Made by a program: the position numbers and the translations under genes
Assembly: GCA_020848015.1 (NCBI GenBank)
Contig: JADLBA010000098.1
Coordinates: forward strand, 1 to 13,859
DNA: 13,859 nt
Origin: Crocinitomicaceae bacterium
GTDB taxonomy: Bacteria > Bacteroidota > Bacteroidia > Flavobacteriales_D > Sanyastnellaceae
Direction: 5' to 3'
The notes under the pieces: generated by a model
Database searches by the model: none
What the model was told of the DNA's origin: nothing
The model's input: the letters and a program-made list of their open reading frames with translations, nothing else
Shown here: positions 1-6,283 of the stretch, piece by piece
Position numbering within the stretch: position 1 is the first letter of the stretch
Layout: the number at the start of each line of letters is the position of its first letter

Positions 1-659
1 GAACCGTCACTTTTGTAGATAATACCTTGCATTTCTCCGCTTTCAGAACGGATTTTTTGTAAGGATGATGCTGTCCGAGCAACATAAGCACCTTGCTTTG
101 CTTTTTCAATGGTCTGCGGACCTTTTGTCATTCCTTCTTCAACGCCAACCCGCTTACACTCAAACATTGCGTAAGGCTTCTTGTTTTGCTCGTAGATGTG
201 TAATTCAAGTTTTTCGCCAAGGTCTGATTTGATGCTGCAAAGAAGAAATGAATTGTCAGACGTTGCGATTGTGCAAGCGTTACGAAGTATATTATTGCTT
301 AATAGTTGATTGTTTTTTCGTTCAAAACCTGTCAGGTCAAAACCGCTTGCTGTGAGAGCTTTTAAAATTATGTTTGACGTTATTGATTTTTCGGATTTGT
401 CAACTGTAACGAAAGAACTCCGAACAATCGGATGTAATGAATATTCAACATTGTGAGTTATGTCAGGATTACCATATTCAGCAAGTCCACGCTCAATTGA
501 GATTTGATTATTTAGTCCCCAAGTCTTTAAAAGATAATAGGTAATGATTTCCACAAGTGTCCCCAATGCTCTGCCTGATGCCTTTTTAGGGTCTTTGGTG
601 TGGTTAAAAACTTCTTCTGCTAATACTTTTTGCAGTTTATCTATTGATTCATATGCCAT
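1..659 (-). CDS. Putative restriction endonuclease (PD-(D/E)XK type), C-terminus off window
   Basis: The minus strand is open from an ATG at 657-659 to the left window edge, giving 219 codons with no stop, so the 3' end is missing. A PD-(D/E)XK nuclease core is visible: Asp146 in KSDLGEK, then a hydrophobic strand leading to FECKR with Glu167 and Lys169. The following stretch, GPQTIEKAKQGAYVART at about 180-196, resembles what I remember from type II restriction enzymes. An earlier NPD at residues 64-66 could also take part. The function, DNA cleavage in phage or plasmid defence, is inferred from these motifs and I cannot name the subtype or recognition site. A partner methyltransferase could lie beyond the edge. 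The region is visibly more AT-rich than dxs and lies beside an IS remnant, which suits horizontal acquisition. A Bacteroidota-type promoter lies directly upstream. Confidence 0.6.
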   Translation of the reverse strand, partial: MAYESIDKLQKVLAEEVFNHTKDPKKASGRALGTLVEIITYYLLKTWGLNNQISIERGLAEYGNPDITHNVEYSLHPIVRSSFVTVDKSEKSITSNIILKALTASGFDLTGFERKNNQLLSNNILRNACTIATSDNSFLLCSIKSDLGEKLELHIYEQNKKPYAMFECKRVGVEEGMTKGPQTIEKAKQGAYVARTASSLQKIRSESGEMQGIIYKSDG

Positions 660-673
660 GATTTTCTATTGCT

Positions 674-708
674 CAAATTTACGTTTTTTATCAGTATTGT
701 CCGACAAA
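674..708 (-). promoter_or_regulatory. Probable promoter of the nuclease gene
   Basis: Read on the minus strand, TAAATTTG (681-674) fits the Bacteroidota -7 element TAnnTTTG. A TTTG (708-705) sits 23 nt upstream as the -33 element. Transcription would begin about 7 nt before the ATG at 659, leaving a very short leader. The -33 element overlaps the proximal palindrome TTGTC-C-GACAA at 697-707, so a protein bound there could block or modulate the promoter. Confidence 0.5.
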
Positions 709-755
709 ATGAAATAATGCTTCCAGTATTGTCCGACAAAATAAAAATAATGCTT
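692..755. repeat. Two tandem 31-32 bp repeats, each with an 11-bp palindrome
   Basis: The units are 692-722 and 724-755. Both read cagtattgtccgacaaaat followed by an A-rich stretch ending in aataatgctt; the second has one extra A and one substitution. Each contains TTGTC-C-GACAA, at 697-707 and 729-739. The palindrome centres are 32 bp apart, about three helical turns, so two bound dimers would face the same side of the DNA. The position directly in front of the nuclease gene suggests an operator. Duplicated insertion-element ends are an alternative. Confidence 0.6.
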
Positions 756-784
756 CTAATTATCTCTTGAAATGCCTGATACTA

Positions 785-826
785 CGGCATAGCGCTTTTT
801 ATTTTGAAAAGCAGGGGGCTATGCCG
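785..826. repeat. 9-bp inverted repeat at the end of the IS remnant
   Basis: cggcatagc (785-793) and gctatgccg (818-826) are perfect reverse complements separated by 24 nt. The right arm spans the stop codon of the transposase remnant (819-821). The structure may be the terminator of the transposase gene or part of the insertion-sequence end. No matching opposite end was found on the purQ side. Confidence 0.5.
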
Positions 827-1165
827 AACTGAACAGGTTTGGCAATGGAGATTTATTTTTTCGCTGTCTTTGGCAGTTATTTAACAAGCTTGCCATACTG
901 ATGTAATTGAATAAATGCAACCTCAGAACAGTAACAAACACCCCAAAGGCCATTTTAGAGCGGTGCCGGTGGTGAATAGCACTCAATAACAATAGGGCAA
1001 TTAAAGCACACCATAGCTATATTTCAATAGCATTTGGGTTATCCCCTACAAAGTATTTCAACGGGAAATTTTGCTTTAGCTTTATAAAGAGCAATTCTAT
1101 CTTTCATCGGTATTTATATAGAAATGCAATGGCAGCATATCGGCCTGATGTTTTGAGGATAGCTT
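819..1165 (-). pseudogene. IS4-family transposase remnant (C-terminal part, stops in frame)
   Basis: Reading the minus strand in one frame from about 1165 to a TAG at 819-821 gives a clear transposase tail: YKYR*KIELLFIKLK, then QNFPLKYFVGDNPNAIEI, a stop, LWCALIALLLLSAIHHR, and RLHLFNYISMASLL. The first segment is exactly the Y(2)R(3)E(6)K signature of IS4-family DDE transposases, including the catalytic Glu. The stop between R and K falls where the family normally has Trp (TGG to TGA). The second stop sits where Gln would be expected (CAG to TAG). The N-terminal and central catalytic parts are absent, since purQ begins at 1258. The element cannot be active. Similarity becomes unclear upstream of about 1165. 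Confidence 0.75.
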
Positions 1166-1235
1166 TGAAAAGATTGAAATTTCAATTGTATTATCAGGGA
1201 AAAATCTGCACTGTCGGTAATGTGCTGCGAGTATT

Positions 1236-1243
1236 ACATTTGC
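1236..1243 (+). promoter_or_regulatory. Probable -7 promoter element for purQ
   Basis: TACATTTG matches the Bacteroidota -7 consensus TAnnTTTG exactly and ends 14 nt before the purQ ATG. No good TTTG was found at the expected -33 position, so the promoter is only half supported. The element lies in sequence between the transposase remnant and purQ, so it may be a fortuitous or recruited promoter. Confidence 0.4.
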
Positions 1244-1257
1244 AATAAAGAAAGAAA

Positions 1258-1950
1258 ATGAAATTTGGTGTTGTCGTTTTTCCGGAAAGCAACTGCGATC
1301 AGGATATTCTTTATACCCTGACAGAAATTCTTCATCAGGAGGCCGTCCCGATCTGGCACAAAGAACAGGACTTGCAGGGCTGTGATTTTATTTTTCTTTC
1401 AGGGGGAATTTCTGATGATGGCTCCCTCGGCAACGGTGCTATCTCTCGATTATCACCGGTGATGTCCGCGGTAGGAGAACATGCAAAAAAGGGGGGGTAT
1501 ATAATGGGTATCAGCAAAGGATTCCAGGCGCTCTGTGAGGCGGGATTGCTGCCGGGCACTTTGCTGCAGAATGAGAGCGGCAGATTTATTTGCAAAAATA
1601 TTTTTATTAAGGCTGGGGCGGTTAACACCATTGTTACCTCCGGGCTTGATTCCCAAAAGGCATATAAGATTCCTATCGCACATTCAAAAGGACGGTATTT
1701 TGCCTCACCAGATGTTTTGAAGTCTATCGAAGACAATGATCAGGTGATCTTCCGCTATTGCAATGAAAAAGGCGAGTATATGGAATCCGCCAATCCGAAT
1801 GGATCTTTGGCAAATATTGCCGGAATCATCAGTAAAGAAAAGAATGTGATCGGAATGATGCCTCATCCGGAAAGAGCAGCAGATTTTGAACTGGAAAATT
1901 TAGACGGACGAGAACTGTTTGACTCCATCCTCGCGGTGATCAACGCCTGA
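1258..1950 (+). CDS. purQ: PurQ-like glutamine amidotransferase, catalytic Cys replaced by Ser
   Basis: The 230-residue protein aligns over its full length with PurQ, the glutaminase subunit of phosphoribosylformylglycinamidine synthase (fourth step of purine synthesis), which makes ammonia from glutamine for PurL. Family features present are MKFGVVVFP at the start, GCDFIFLSGG, GLLPGTLLQNES, ANPNGSLANIAGI and MPHPERA with the His203/Glu205 pair. The active site is not intact. The nucleophile motif normally reads GICNGFQ; here it is GISKGFQ, with Ser86 for Cys and Lys87 for Asn. FPGSNCD reads FPESNCD, the usual GGFSYGDYLRCGAI loop is GGISDDGSLGNGAI, and HGEG is HSKG. The frame is uninterrupted. 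Glutaminase activity is therefore not expected; it may be a decaying duplicate or a pseudo-enzyme with a structural role. It is followed 171 nt later by dxs. The family call is certain; the function is not. Confidence 0.85.
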   Translation: MKFGVVVFPESNCDQDILYTLTEILHQEAVPIWHKEQDLQGCDFIFLSGGISDDGSLGNGAISRLSPVMSAVGEHAKKGGYIMGISKGFQALCEAGLLPGTLLQNESGRFICKNIFIKAGAVNTIVTSGLDSQKAYKIPIAHSKGRYFASPDVLKSIEDNDQVIFRYCNEKGEYMESANPNGSLANIAGIISKEKNVIGMMPHPERAADFELENLDGRELFDSILAVINA

Positions 1951-2121
1951 GTGGCAAGACCTAAGTGCGATGTATAAAGGAGAAGTTTCTCAGCGAAATA
2001 ATTTGGATTTTCTGCACTTCATTTTTGTCACAGAGTTACGAACTTTGCTCCGCAGCCATTGTTACACCCGAACGGAGCGCTGCATACACGGGTGAGGGTC
2101 AATACCAACTGATACGACTTA

Positions 2122-4065
2122 ATGAACCAGTCATACATACCAGGGCCGCTGCTGGCTCAGATTCAGGAGCCGAAAGACCTGAGGAACCTCGTTACCCAGG
2201 AGCAGCTTCCGCAAGTCTGCGAGGAACTTAGGCAGTATATCATTGATATTGTTTCCGAAAAAGGAGGACACTTCGGTGCCAGCCTTGGCGTGGTAGAAAT
2301 GACAGTAGCACTTCACTATGTTTACAATACTCCATACGACCAATTGGTATGGGACGTAGGTCATCAGGCTTATGGACACAAAATATTGACCGGACGGCGG
2401 GATCGTTTTTTTACCAATAGAAAATACAATGGAATCAGCGGGTTTCCTAAGAGAGGAGAAAGTGAGTATGATACATTTGGGGTAGGTCATTCCTCCACAT
2501 CAATTTCTGCTGCACTAGGAATGGCTGTTGCCAGCCGCCTCAAAGGAGAAAATGACCGCCATGTAGCCGCCGTGATTGGCGATGGTGCCATGACGGCGGG
2601 CCTCGCTTTTGAGGGCTTGAATCATGGGGGAGCCGAAGACGCAAACCTGCTGGTGATACTCAATGATAACGGCATCAGCATTGACCCAAATGTTGGTGCA
2701 CTGAAGGAATACCTCACTGATATTACGACCTCCCACACCTACAACAAGGTAAAAGACGATGTGTGGAATTTGCTTGGAAAAATCTCCAAATTCGGCCCCA
2801 GTGCCCAGGCAATTGTGCACAAAATATCTGAAACCCTCAAGGGATCGCTGATCAAAGAGAGCAATTTTTTTGAATCTCTTAAATGGCGGTATTTCGGGCC
2901 GATTGATGGACATGATGTGGACTATATGGTGCGGGTACTTCGCGACCTGCGCGATATTCCGGGACCAAAGATTCTGCACTGCATTACGAAAAAAGGAAAA
3001 GGATATGCGCCGGCAGAAGCCGGGTCGCCCACGAAATGGCATTCCCCGGGAATCTTTAATAAAGAGACCGGAGAAATTGTTAAAGTGATTCCTAAGAGCC
3101 CACAACCCCCACTTTACCAGGATGTATTTGGACATACAATTATAGAACTCGCGGAAAAGAACGAGAAAATTGTCGGCATTACACCGGCCATGCCTTCCGG
3201 TTGTTCATTGAAGTTTATGATGGAGGCAATGCCCGACAGGGCATTTGATGTTGGGATAGCAGAACAGCACGCGGTCACTTTTTCTGCGGGTATGGCTACG
3301 CAAGGTATGGTACCGTTTTGCAATATCTACAGTTCATTTATGCAGCGTGCCTACGACCAAGTGATTCATGATGTGGCAATACAGAACCTCCACGTTGTTT
3401 TTTGTCTTGATCGTGGCGGTCTGGTAGGAGCAGACGGAGCCACCCATCACGGGGCTTATGATATCGCCTATATGCGTTGTATCCCAAACATGATCGTATC
3501 TTCACCAATGGATGAAGGCGAGTTGCGCAACCTGATGTTTACAGCTCAGCATGAAAACTACGGCCCTTTCAGCATCCGCTATCCACGCGGCAACGGTGTT
3601 TTAACCGATTGGAAAACTCCTTTTAGGCTGATCAAACCGGGAACCGGCAGGAAAATGCGCCCCGGATCAGATTTGGCATTGCTTACGATCGGCCCGGTAG
3701 GCAACTATGCAGCGACTGCTGCTGAAGAACTTATGCAAAAAGGAATCTCAGTAGCTCATTACGATATGCGGTTTGCAAAACCTATTGATGAGTGGCTGCT
3801 GCACGAGGTCTTTGGAAAGTTCAAGCTTGTGATTACCATTGAAGATGGATGTATTCAAGGGGGAATGGGATCCGCAGTCATTGAGTTCATGACTGAAAAC
3901 GGCTATTCCTCTCAAGTGAAGAGGTTGGGCATTCCCGATAGATATATTGAACAAGGTACTCCGGAAGAGCTGTATGCTGAATGTCATTTCGATGCAAAGG
4001 GTCTTGTTGAAACATGCGTTGAAATGCTGGGAGAGAAATCGGATGAAATTTCGAGGAGTGCATGA
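2122..4065 (+). CDS. dxs: 1-deoxy-D-xylulose-5-phosphate synthase
   Basis: A 647-residue cytosolic, thiamine-diphosphate-dependent enzyme that condenses pyruvate and glyceraldehyde 3-phosphate to 1-deoxy-D-xylulose 5-phosphate. This is the first step of the MEP isoprenoid pathway and also feeds thiamine and pyridoxal synthesis. Length is normal for the family. The N-terminal domain carries HFGASLGVVE (from 50), GHQAYGHKILTGR (from 80), the cofactor motif GDGAMTAG (153-160) through NDNG (181-184), and YFGPIDGHD (from 257). The central domain has GIAEQHAVTFSAG with catalytic Glu381, then a DRGGLVGADGATHHG loop, and a transketolase C-terminal domain follows. All key residues are present. The start at 2122 gives an N-terminus of family-like length. 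The leader after purQ shows no clear promoter, only a small inverted repeat (gctccg at 2046 with cggagc at 2073). DUF2480 follows 43 nt downstream. Confidence 0.97.
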   Translation: MNQSYIPGPLLAQIQEPKDLRNLVTQEQLPQVCEELRQYIIDIVSEKGGHFGASLGVVEMTVALHYVYNTPYDQLVWDVGHQAYGHKILTGRRDRFFTNRKYNGISGFPKRGESEYDTFGVGHSSTSISAALGMAVASRLKGENDRHVAAVIGDGAMTAGLAFEGLNHGGAEDANLLVILNDNGISIDPNVGALKEYLTDITTSHTYNKVKDDVWNLLGKISKFGPSAQAIVHKISETLKGSLIKESNFFESLKWRYFGPIDGHDVDYMVRVLRDLRDIPGPKILHCITKKGKGYAPAEAGSPTKWHSPGIFNKETGEIVKVIPKSPQPPLYQDVFGHTIIELAEKNEKIVGITPAMPSGCSLKFMMEAMPDRAFDVGIAEQHAVTFSAGMATQGMVPFCNIYSSFMQRAYDQVIHDVAIQNLHVVFCLDRGGLVGADGATHHGAYDIAYMRCIPNMIVSSPMDEGELRNLMFTAQHENYGPFSIRYPRGNGVLTDWKTPFRLIKPGTGRKMRPGSDLALLTIGPVGNYAATAAEELMQKGISVAHYDMRFAKPIDEWLLHEVFGKFKLVITIEDGCIQGGMGSAVIEFMTENGYSSQVKRLGIPDRYIEQGTPEELYAECHFDAKGLVETCVEMLGEKSDEISRSA

Positions 4066-4071
4066 TTTATT

Positions 4072-4089
4072 ACCGAACAAACGTTCGGT
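4072..4089. promoter_or_regulatory. 7-bp perfect inverted repeat between dxs and DUF2480
   Basis: accgaac (4072-4078) and gttcggt (4083-4089) flank the 4-nt loop aaac. The site is 6 nt after the dxs stop and 19 nt before the next ATG. It could be an operator of the palindromic kind bound by TetR-type dimers, or an RNA hairpin acting as a weak terminator, since T-rich sequence follows. The T-run is interrupted, so a strong intrinsic terminator is unlikely. Confidence 0.45.
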
Positions 4090-4108
4090 TGATTCGTTTT
4101 GATTTTTC

Positions 4109-4618
4109 ATGGAAAAAATTGTCAATAAGGTAGCGCAAAGTGGGTTGGTCACCCTTGATCTCGAAACCCTCTATCCTAAGGGTGAACGATCAGGCATTGA
4201 TATAGCCGGCCAGTTATGGCAGGGAATGGCATTGCGTGAAAAAGATTTTCGTGAATGGATGAAAACCAACGATTGGGAAAAGTACCGGGATCATTATGTC
4301 GCCATTCACTGCAGTGCAGAGGCGATAATACCGCAGTGGTCATTCATGCTGCTGGCCAGCACCCTGCAGAACATTGCAAGGAGGGTGGTTTATGGAGATT
4401 TGAAAAAACTTGAAGAGGTGCTGTTTTTCGATATACTCAGCAAGATGGATGTTGAAATCTACAGGGAGCAGCGGGTCATAGTAAAGGGATGCGGCCAATT
4501 GCCGATACCGGATTCAGCCTATGTGGAACTGATCAGCAGGCTGCAGCCGGTGGCAAGGTCTATAATGTTTGGTGAACCTTGTTCTACTGTACCGGTCTAT
4601 AAGGCAACGAAGAGGTAA
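4109..4618 (+). CDS. DUF2480 family protein
   Basis: A 169-residue soluble protein with no signal peptide or membrane segment. It matches the DUF2480 family as I know it from Bacteroidota: LDLETLYPKGERSGIDI near the N-terminus, REKDFREWMK then a DW..Y segment (about 44-60), VAIHCSAEAIIPQWSFML (about 64-81), VIVKGCGQLPIPDSAYV (about 122-138), and a C-terminal SIMFGEPCSTVPVYK. Conserved Cys residues in CSAEAI, KGCG and EPCST are present. The biochemical function of the family is unknown. The gene follows dxs closely on the same strand with an inverted repeat between them, so co-transcription is possible but not shown. No clear terminator follows. Confidence 0.85.
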   Translation: MEKIVNKVAQSGLVTLDLETLYPKGERSGIDIAGQLWQGMALREKDFREWMKTNDWEKYRDHYVAIHCSAEAIIPQWSFMLLASTLQNIARRVVYGDLKKLEEVLFFDILSKMDVEIYREQRVIVKGCGQLPIPDSAYVELISRLQPVARSIMFGEPCSTVPVYKATKR

Positions 4619-4762
4619 AACTTATTTTTATTATACAGATGAGAGTACTTTTGATATGATATTGCTGTATCTTTCGTCCAGTAAGAATCTCTGCTTTATA
4701 TTCTAAATACTGATTTTGATTATATAAAAATTAATAGTGAAGCGGCTAGAGTTTTAATTTTT

Positions 4763-5110
4763 GTGAATGCTAAAGACCGTATCTCTAATGGTATGTATGT
4801 TAGGGTAAATAATACTTCAATCATTGCTACGGATAAGGCTGATCTATTGGATGGAGTTCTTCAAAACAGTGTGAGTACGACAGCTACTGGCGATGGTAAC
4901 ACTGACTGGCCAATGTGGACGGGATCATTTTCTGATGGAACAGCCATTGCCAACAAACATTGTAACAATTGGACATCCAGTTCCAACGGGACAAACGGGA
5001 GGATTGGTAACCGATCATCCGCTACGATCGAGTGGACCGACGCATATAATGCTTCCGATTGGAGCGGATGCTCAACGTCTTTTGGTCGTATCTATTGTTT
5101 TGAAGATTGA
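4763..5110 (+). CDS. DUF1554-like domain fragment, probably 5'-truncated
   Basis: The first usable start is a GTG at 4763, giving 115 residues, but the same frame is open back to 4685 (after a TAA at 4682-4684). The upstream codons, ending SEAARVLIFV, read on like part of the same domain. Recognisable features are a YVRVNNT..IATDKADLLDG segment, WTGSFSDGTA, HCNNWTSSS, an SDWSGCS turn and a terminal IYCFED. Cysteines at 67, 103 and 112 could form disulfides. This is the C-terminal half of a DUF1554 / C-type-lectin-like extracellular domain. No signal peptide exists and the usual N-terminal half is missing, so the gene is probably a remnant of a larger surface protein. It may be untranslated. 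A hairpin terminator follows 24 nt after the stop. Confidence 0.5.
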   Translation: MNAKDRISNGMYVRVNNTSIIATDKADLLDGVLQNSVSTTATGDGNTDWPMWTGSFSDGTAIANKHCNNWTSSSNGTNGRIGNRSSATIEWTDAYNASDWSGCSTSFGRIYCFED

Positions 5111-5133
5111 TCAGCCCGTCCAATAAAGTGTGA

Positions 5134-5160
5134 AGACTGTTTTAATAAATAAAGCAGTCT
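5134..5160. terminator. Bidirectional hairpin terminator between convergent genes
   Basis: agactg (5134-5139) pairs with cagtct (5155-5160). The stem extends inward through one T-G wobble and three T-A pairs around an AT-rich loop. It lies between the plus-strand DUF1554-like fragment (ends 5110) and the minus-strand OmpA lipoprotein (ends 5182). The inner T and A runs could serve both directions. Confidence 0.6.
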
Positions 5161-5181
5161 CCTTTAAAAACACCCCATTGA

Positions 5182-6174
5182 TTATTTAGTCTCAATGATT
5201 TTGTAAAGCTCGCCAAGGTCGGGTTGCAAAATAATTTCTATCCTTCTGTTTTTTGCCTTGTCTGTGGAAGACACGGGTTGATACTCACTGCGCCCCGAAG
5301 CGCTCAGCATGGCTGGTTTTATCTTACTGTTCGAGGTCATTATCTTTACTACTTCCGTAGCGCGCAGTACACTCAACTCCCAGTTGTCGCGTGGAATAGA
5401 TGAAGAACTGATCTTGTCGGTATCCGTATGACCTTCCACGATCACCTCCATATCCACCTCGTTCTCAATGGCCTTTGCAAGATCAACGATTGCTTTTTTT
5501 CCATTCGGATCAACAGCAGTTGACCCTGAAGCAAAAAGCAATTTTGCCTCCATGCTTACATAAACTTTTCCATTTTCTTCACGCACAGTCAGCCCTTTGT
5601 CTTTGAAGTTGGTAAGTGCAGCACTCACCTTTTCTTTCAGCGCTGCAGAAGCCTCCTCCTGTGCTTTCAACAGTTGCTGCATATCGAGCAATTTCGCTTC
5701 CCTGTCTTTCAGATTGGCATTGGCCGCATCTACTGCTGACTGCTTTTCATTTACGGTTTTTTCCAACTGTTTGAGTGCATCTTCTTTTCTTTTCAGATCA
5801 TCCTGAGCTTTGTTTAATTCGGTCAGCAGTTTTTGATTCTCTGAACTGACGTTTTTCATCATAGACTCATTCTTTGCATCCAGCGCTGTGTTCAATTCAA
5901 GTATCTTGTCATATTGACTGCGCAACTGGCGGTAGTCTTTTCCGTAACGGGTGGTGTCTGCTGTTAAGCGGTTGATGGAAAGATCCTTCGTCTCGATCGA
6001 AGTGGACATTTCCTTTGCCTGCGCCTCAAACTGTTCGTTTTCTTTTCTGAGAAGTACATTTTCACTTTCAAGAGATTTCTTACGGGAATCTAATTCTGCA
6101 TACTTGCGCTGCGGCACACAACCGGTGAACACCAATACTAATGCAATAGAAAAAAGAAAAAATTGCGTTTTCAT
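5182..6174 (-). CDS. OmpA-domain lipoprotein with long coiled coil
   Basis: A 330-residue envelope protein when started at 6174. That start gives a lipoprotein signal MKTQFFLFSIALVLVFTGC with Cys19 as the lipidated residue; the frame runs upstream to 6315, but that extension is not signal-like and would overlap lysS. Residues about 25-190 are rich in Glu, Lys, Leu and Gln and predicted to be coiled coil. Residues about 203-316 form an OmpA/MotB-type peptidoglycan-binding domain with VIVEGHTDTD, the LSVLRATEVV helix, LSASGRSEYQP and the terminal NRRIEIIL. It probably tethers the outer membrane to peptidoglycan. It is encoded 109 nt downstream of lysS. A near-consensus TAAAATTTG lies upstream (about 6206-6214) but has one extra base. 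Confidence 0.9.
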   Translation of the reverse strand: MKTQFFLFSIALVLVFTGCVPQRKYAELDSRKKSLESENVLLRKENEQFEAQAKEMSTSIETKDLSINRLTADTTRYGKDYRQLRSQYDKILELNTALDAKNESMMKNVSSENQKLLTELNKAQDDLKRKEDALKQLEKTVNEKQSAVDAANANLKDREAKLLDMQQLLKAQEEASAALKEKVSAALTNFKDKGLTVREENGKVYVSMEAKLLFASGSTAVDPNGKKAIVDLAKAIENEVDMEVIVEGHTDTDKISSSSIPRDNWELSVLRATEVVKIMTSNSKIKPAMLSASGRSEYQPVSSTDKAKNRRIEIILQPDLGELYKIIETK

Positions 6175-6283
6175 AATGATAATAATTGAATGGCCAAGAA
6201 AACCAAATTTTATGTTGGTTAAACGCACTTTCTTTCTTTTTTTTAAAAGATCGTTGGTGGTTAAATCAAAATCGGCCAGGAGT

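Noticed and set aside
2046..2078. gctccg/cggagc inverted repeat in the dxs leader as a possible riboswitch
   Set aside because: The stem is only 6 bp with a 21-nt loop, and no conserved thiamine-pyrophosphate riboswitch sequences such as CUGAGA were found.
1965..2231. Plus-strand open frame of 88 codons ahead of dxs
   Set aside because: It overlaps the conserved 5' part of dxs in another frame, has low-complexity arginine/alanine-rich sequence and no recognisable family motif.
2515..3135. 206-codon minus-strand frame inside dxs
   Set aside because: It is antisense to a strongly conserved gene, has no recognisable motifs, and is explained by the codon bias of dxs.
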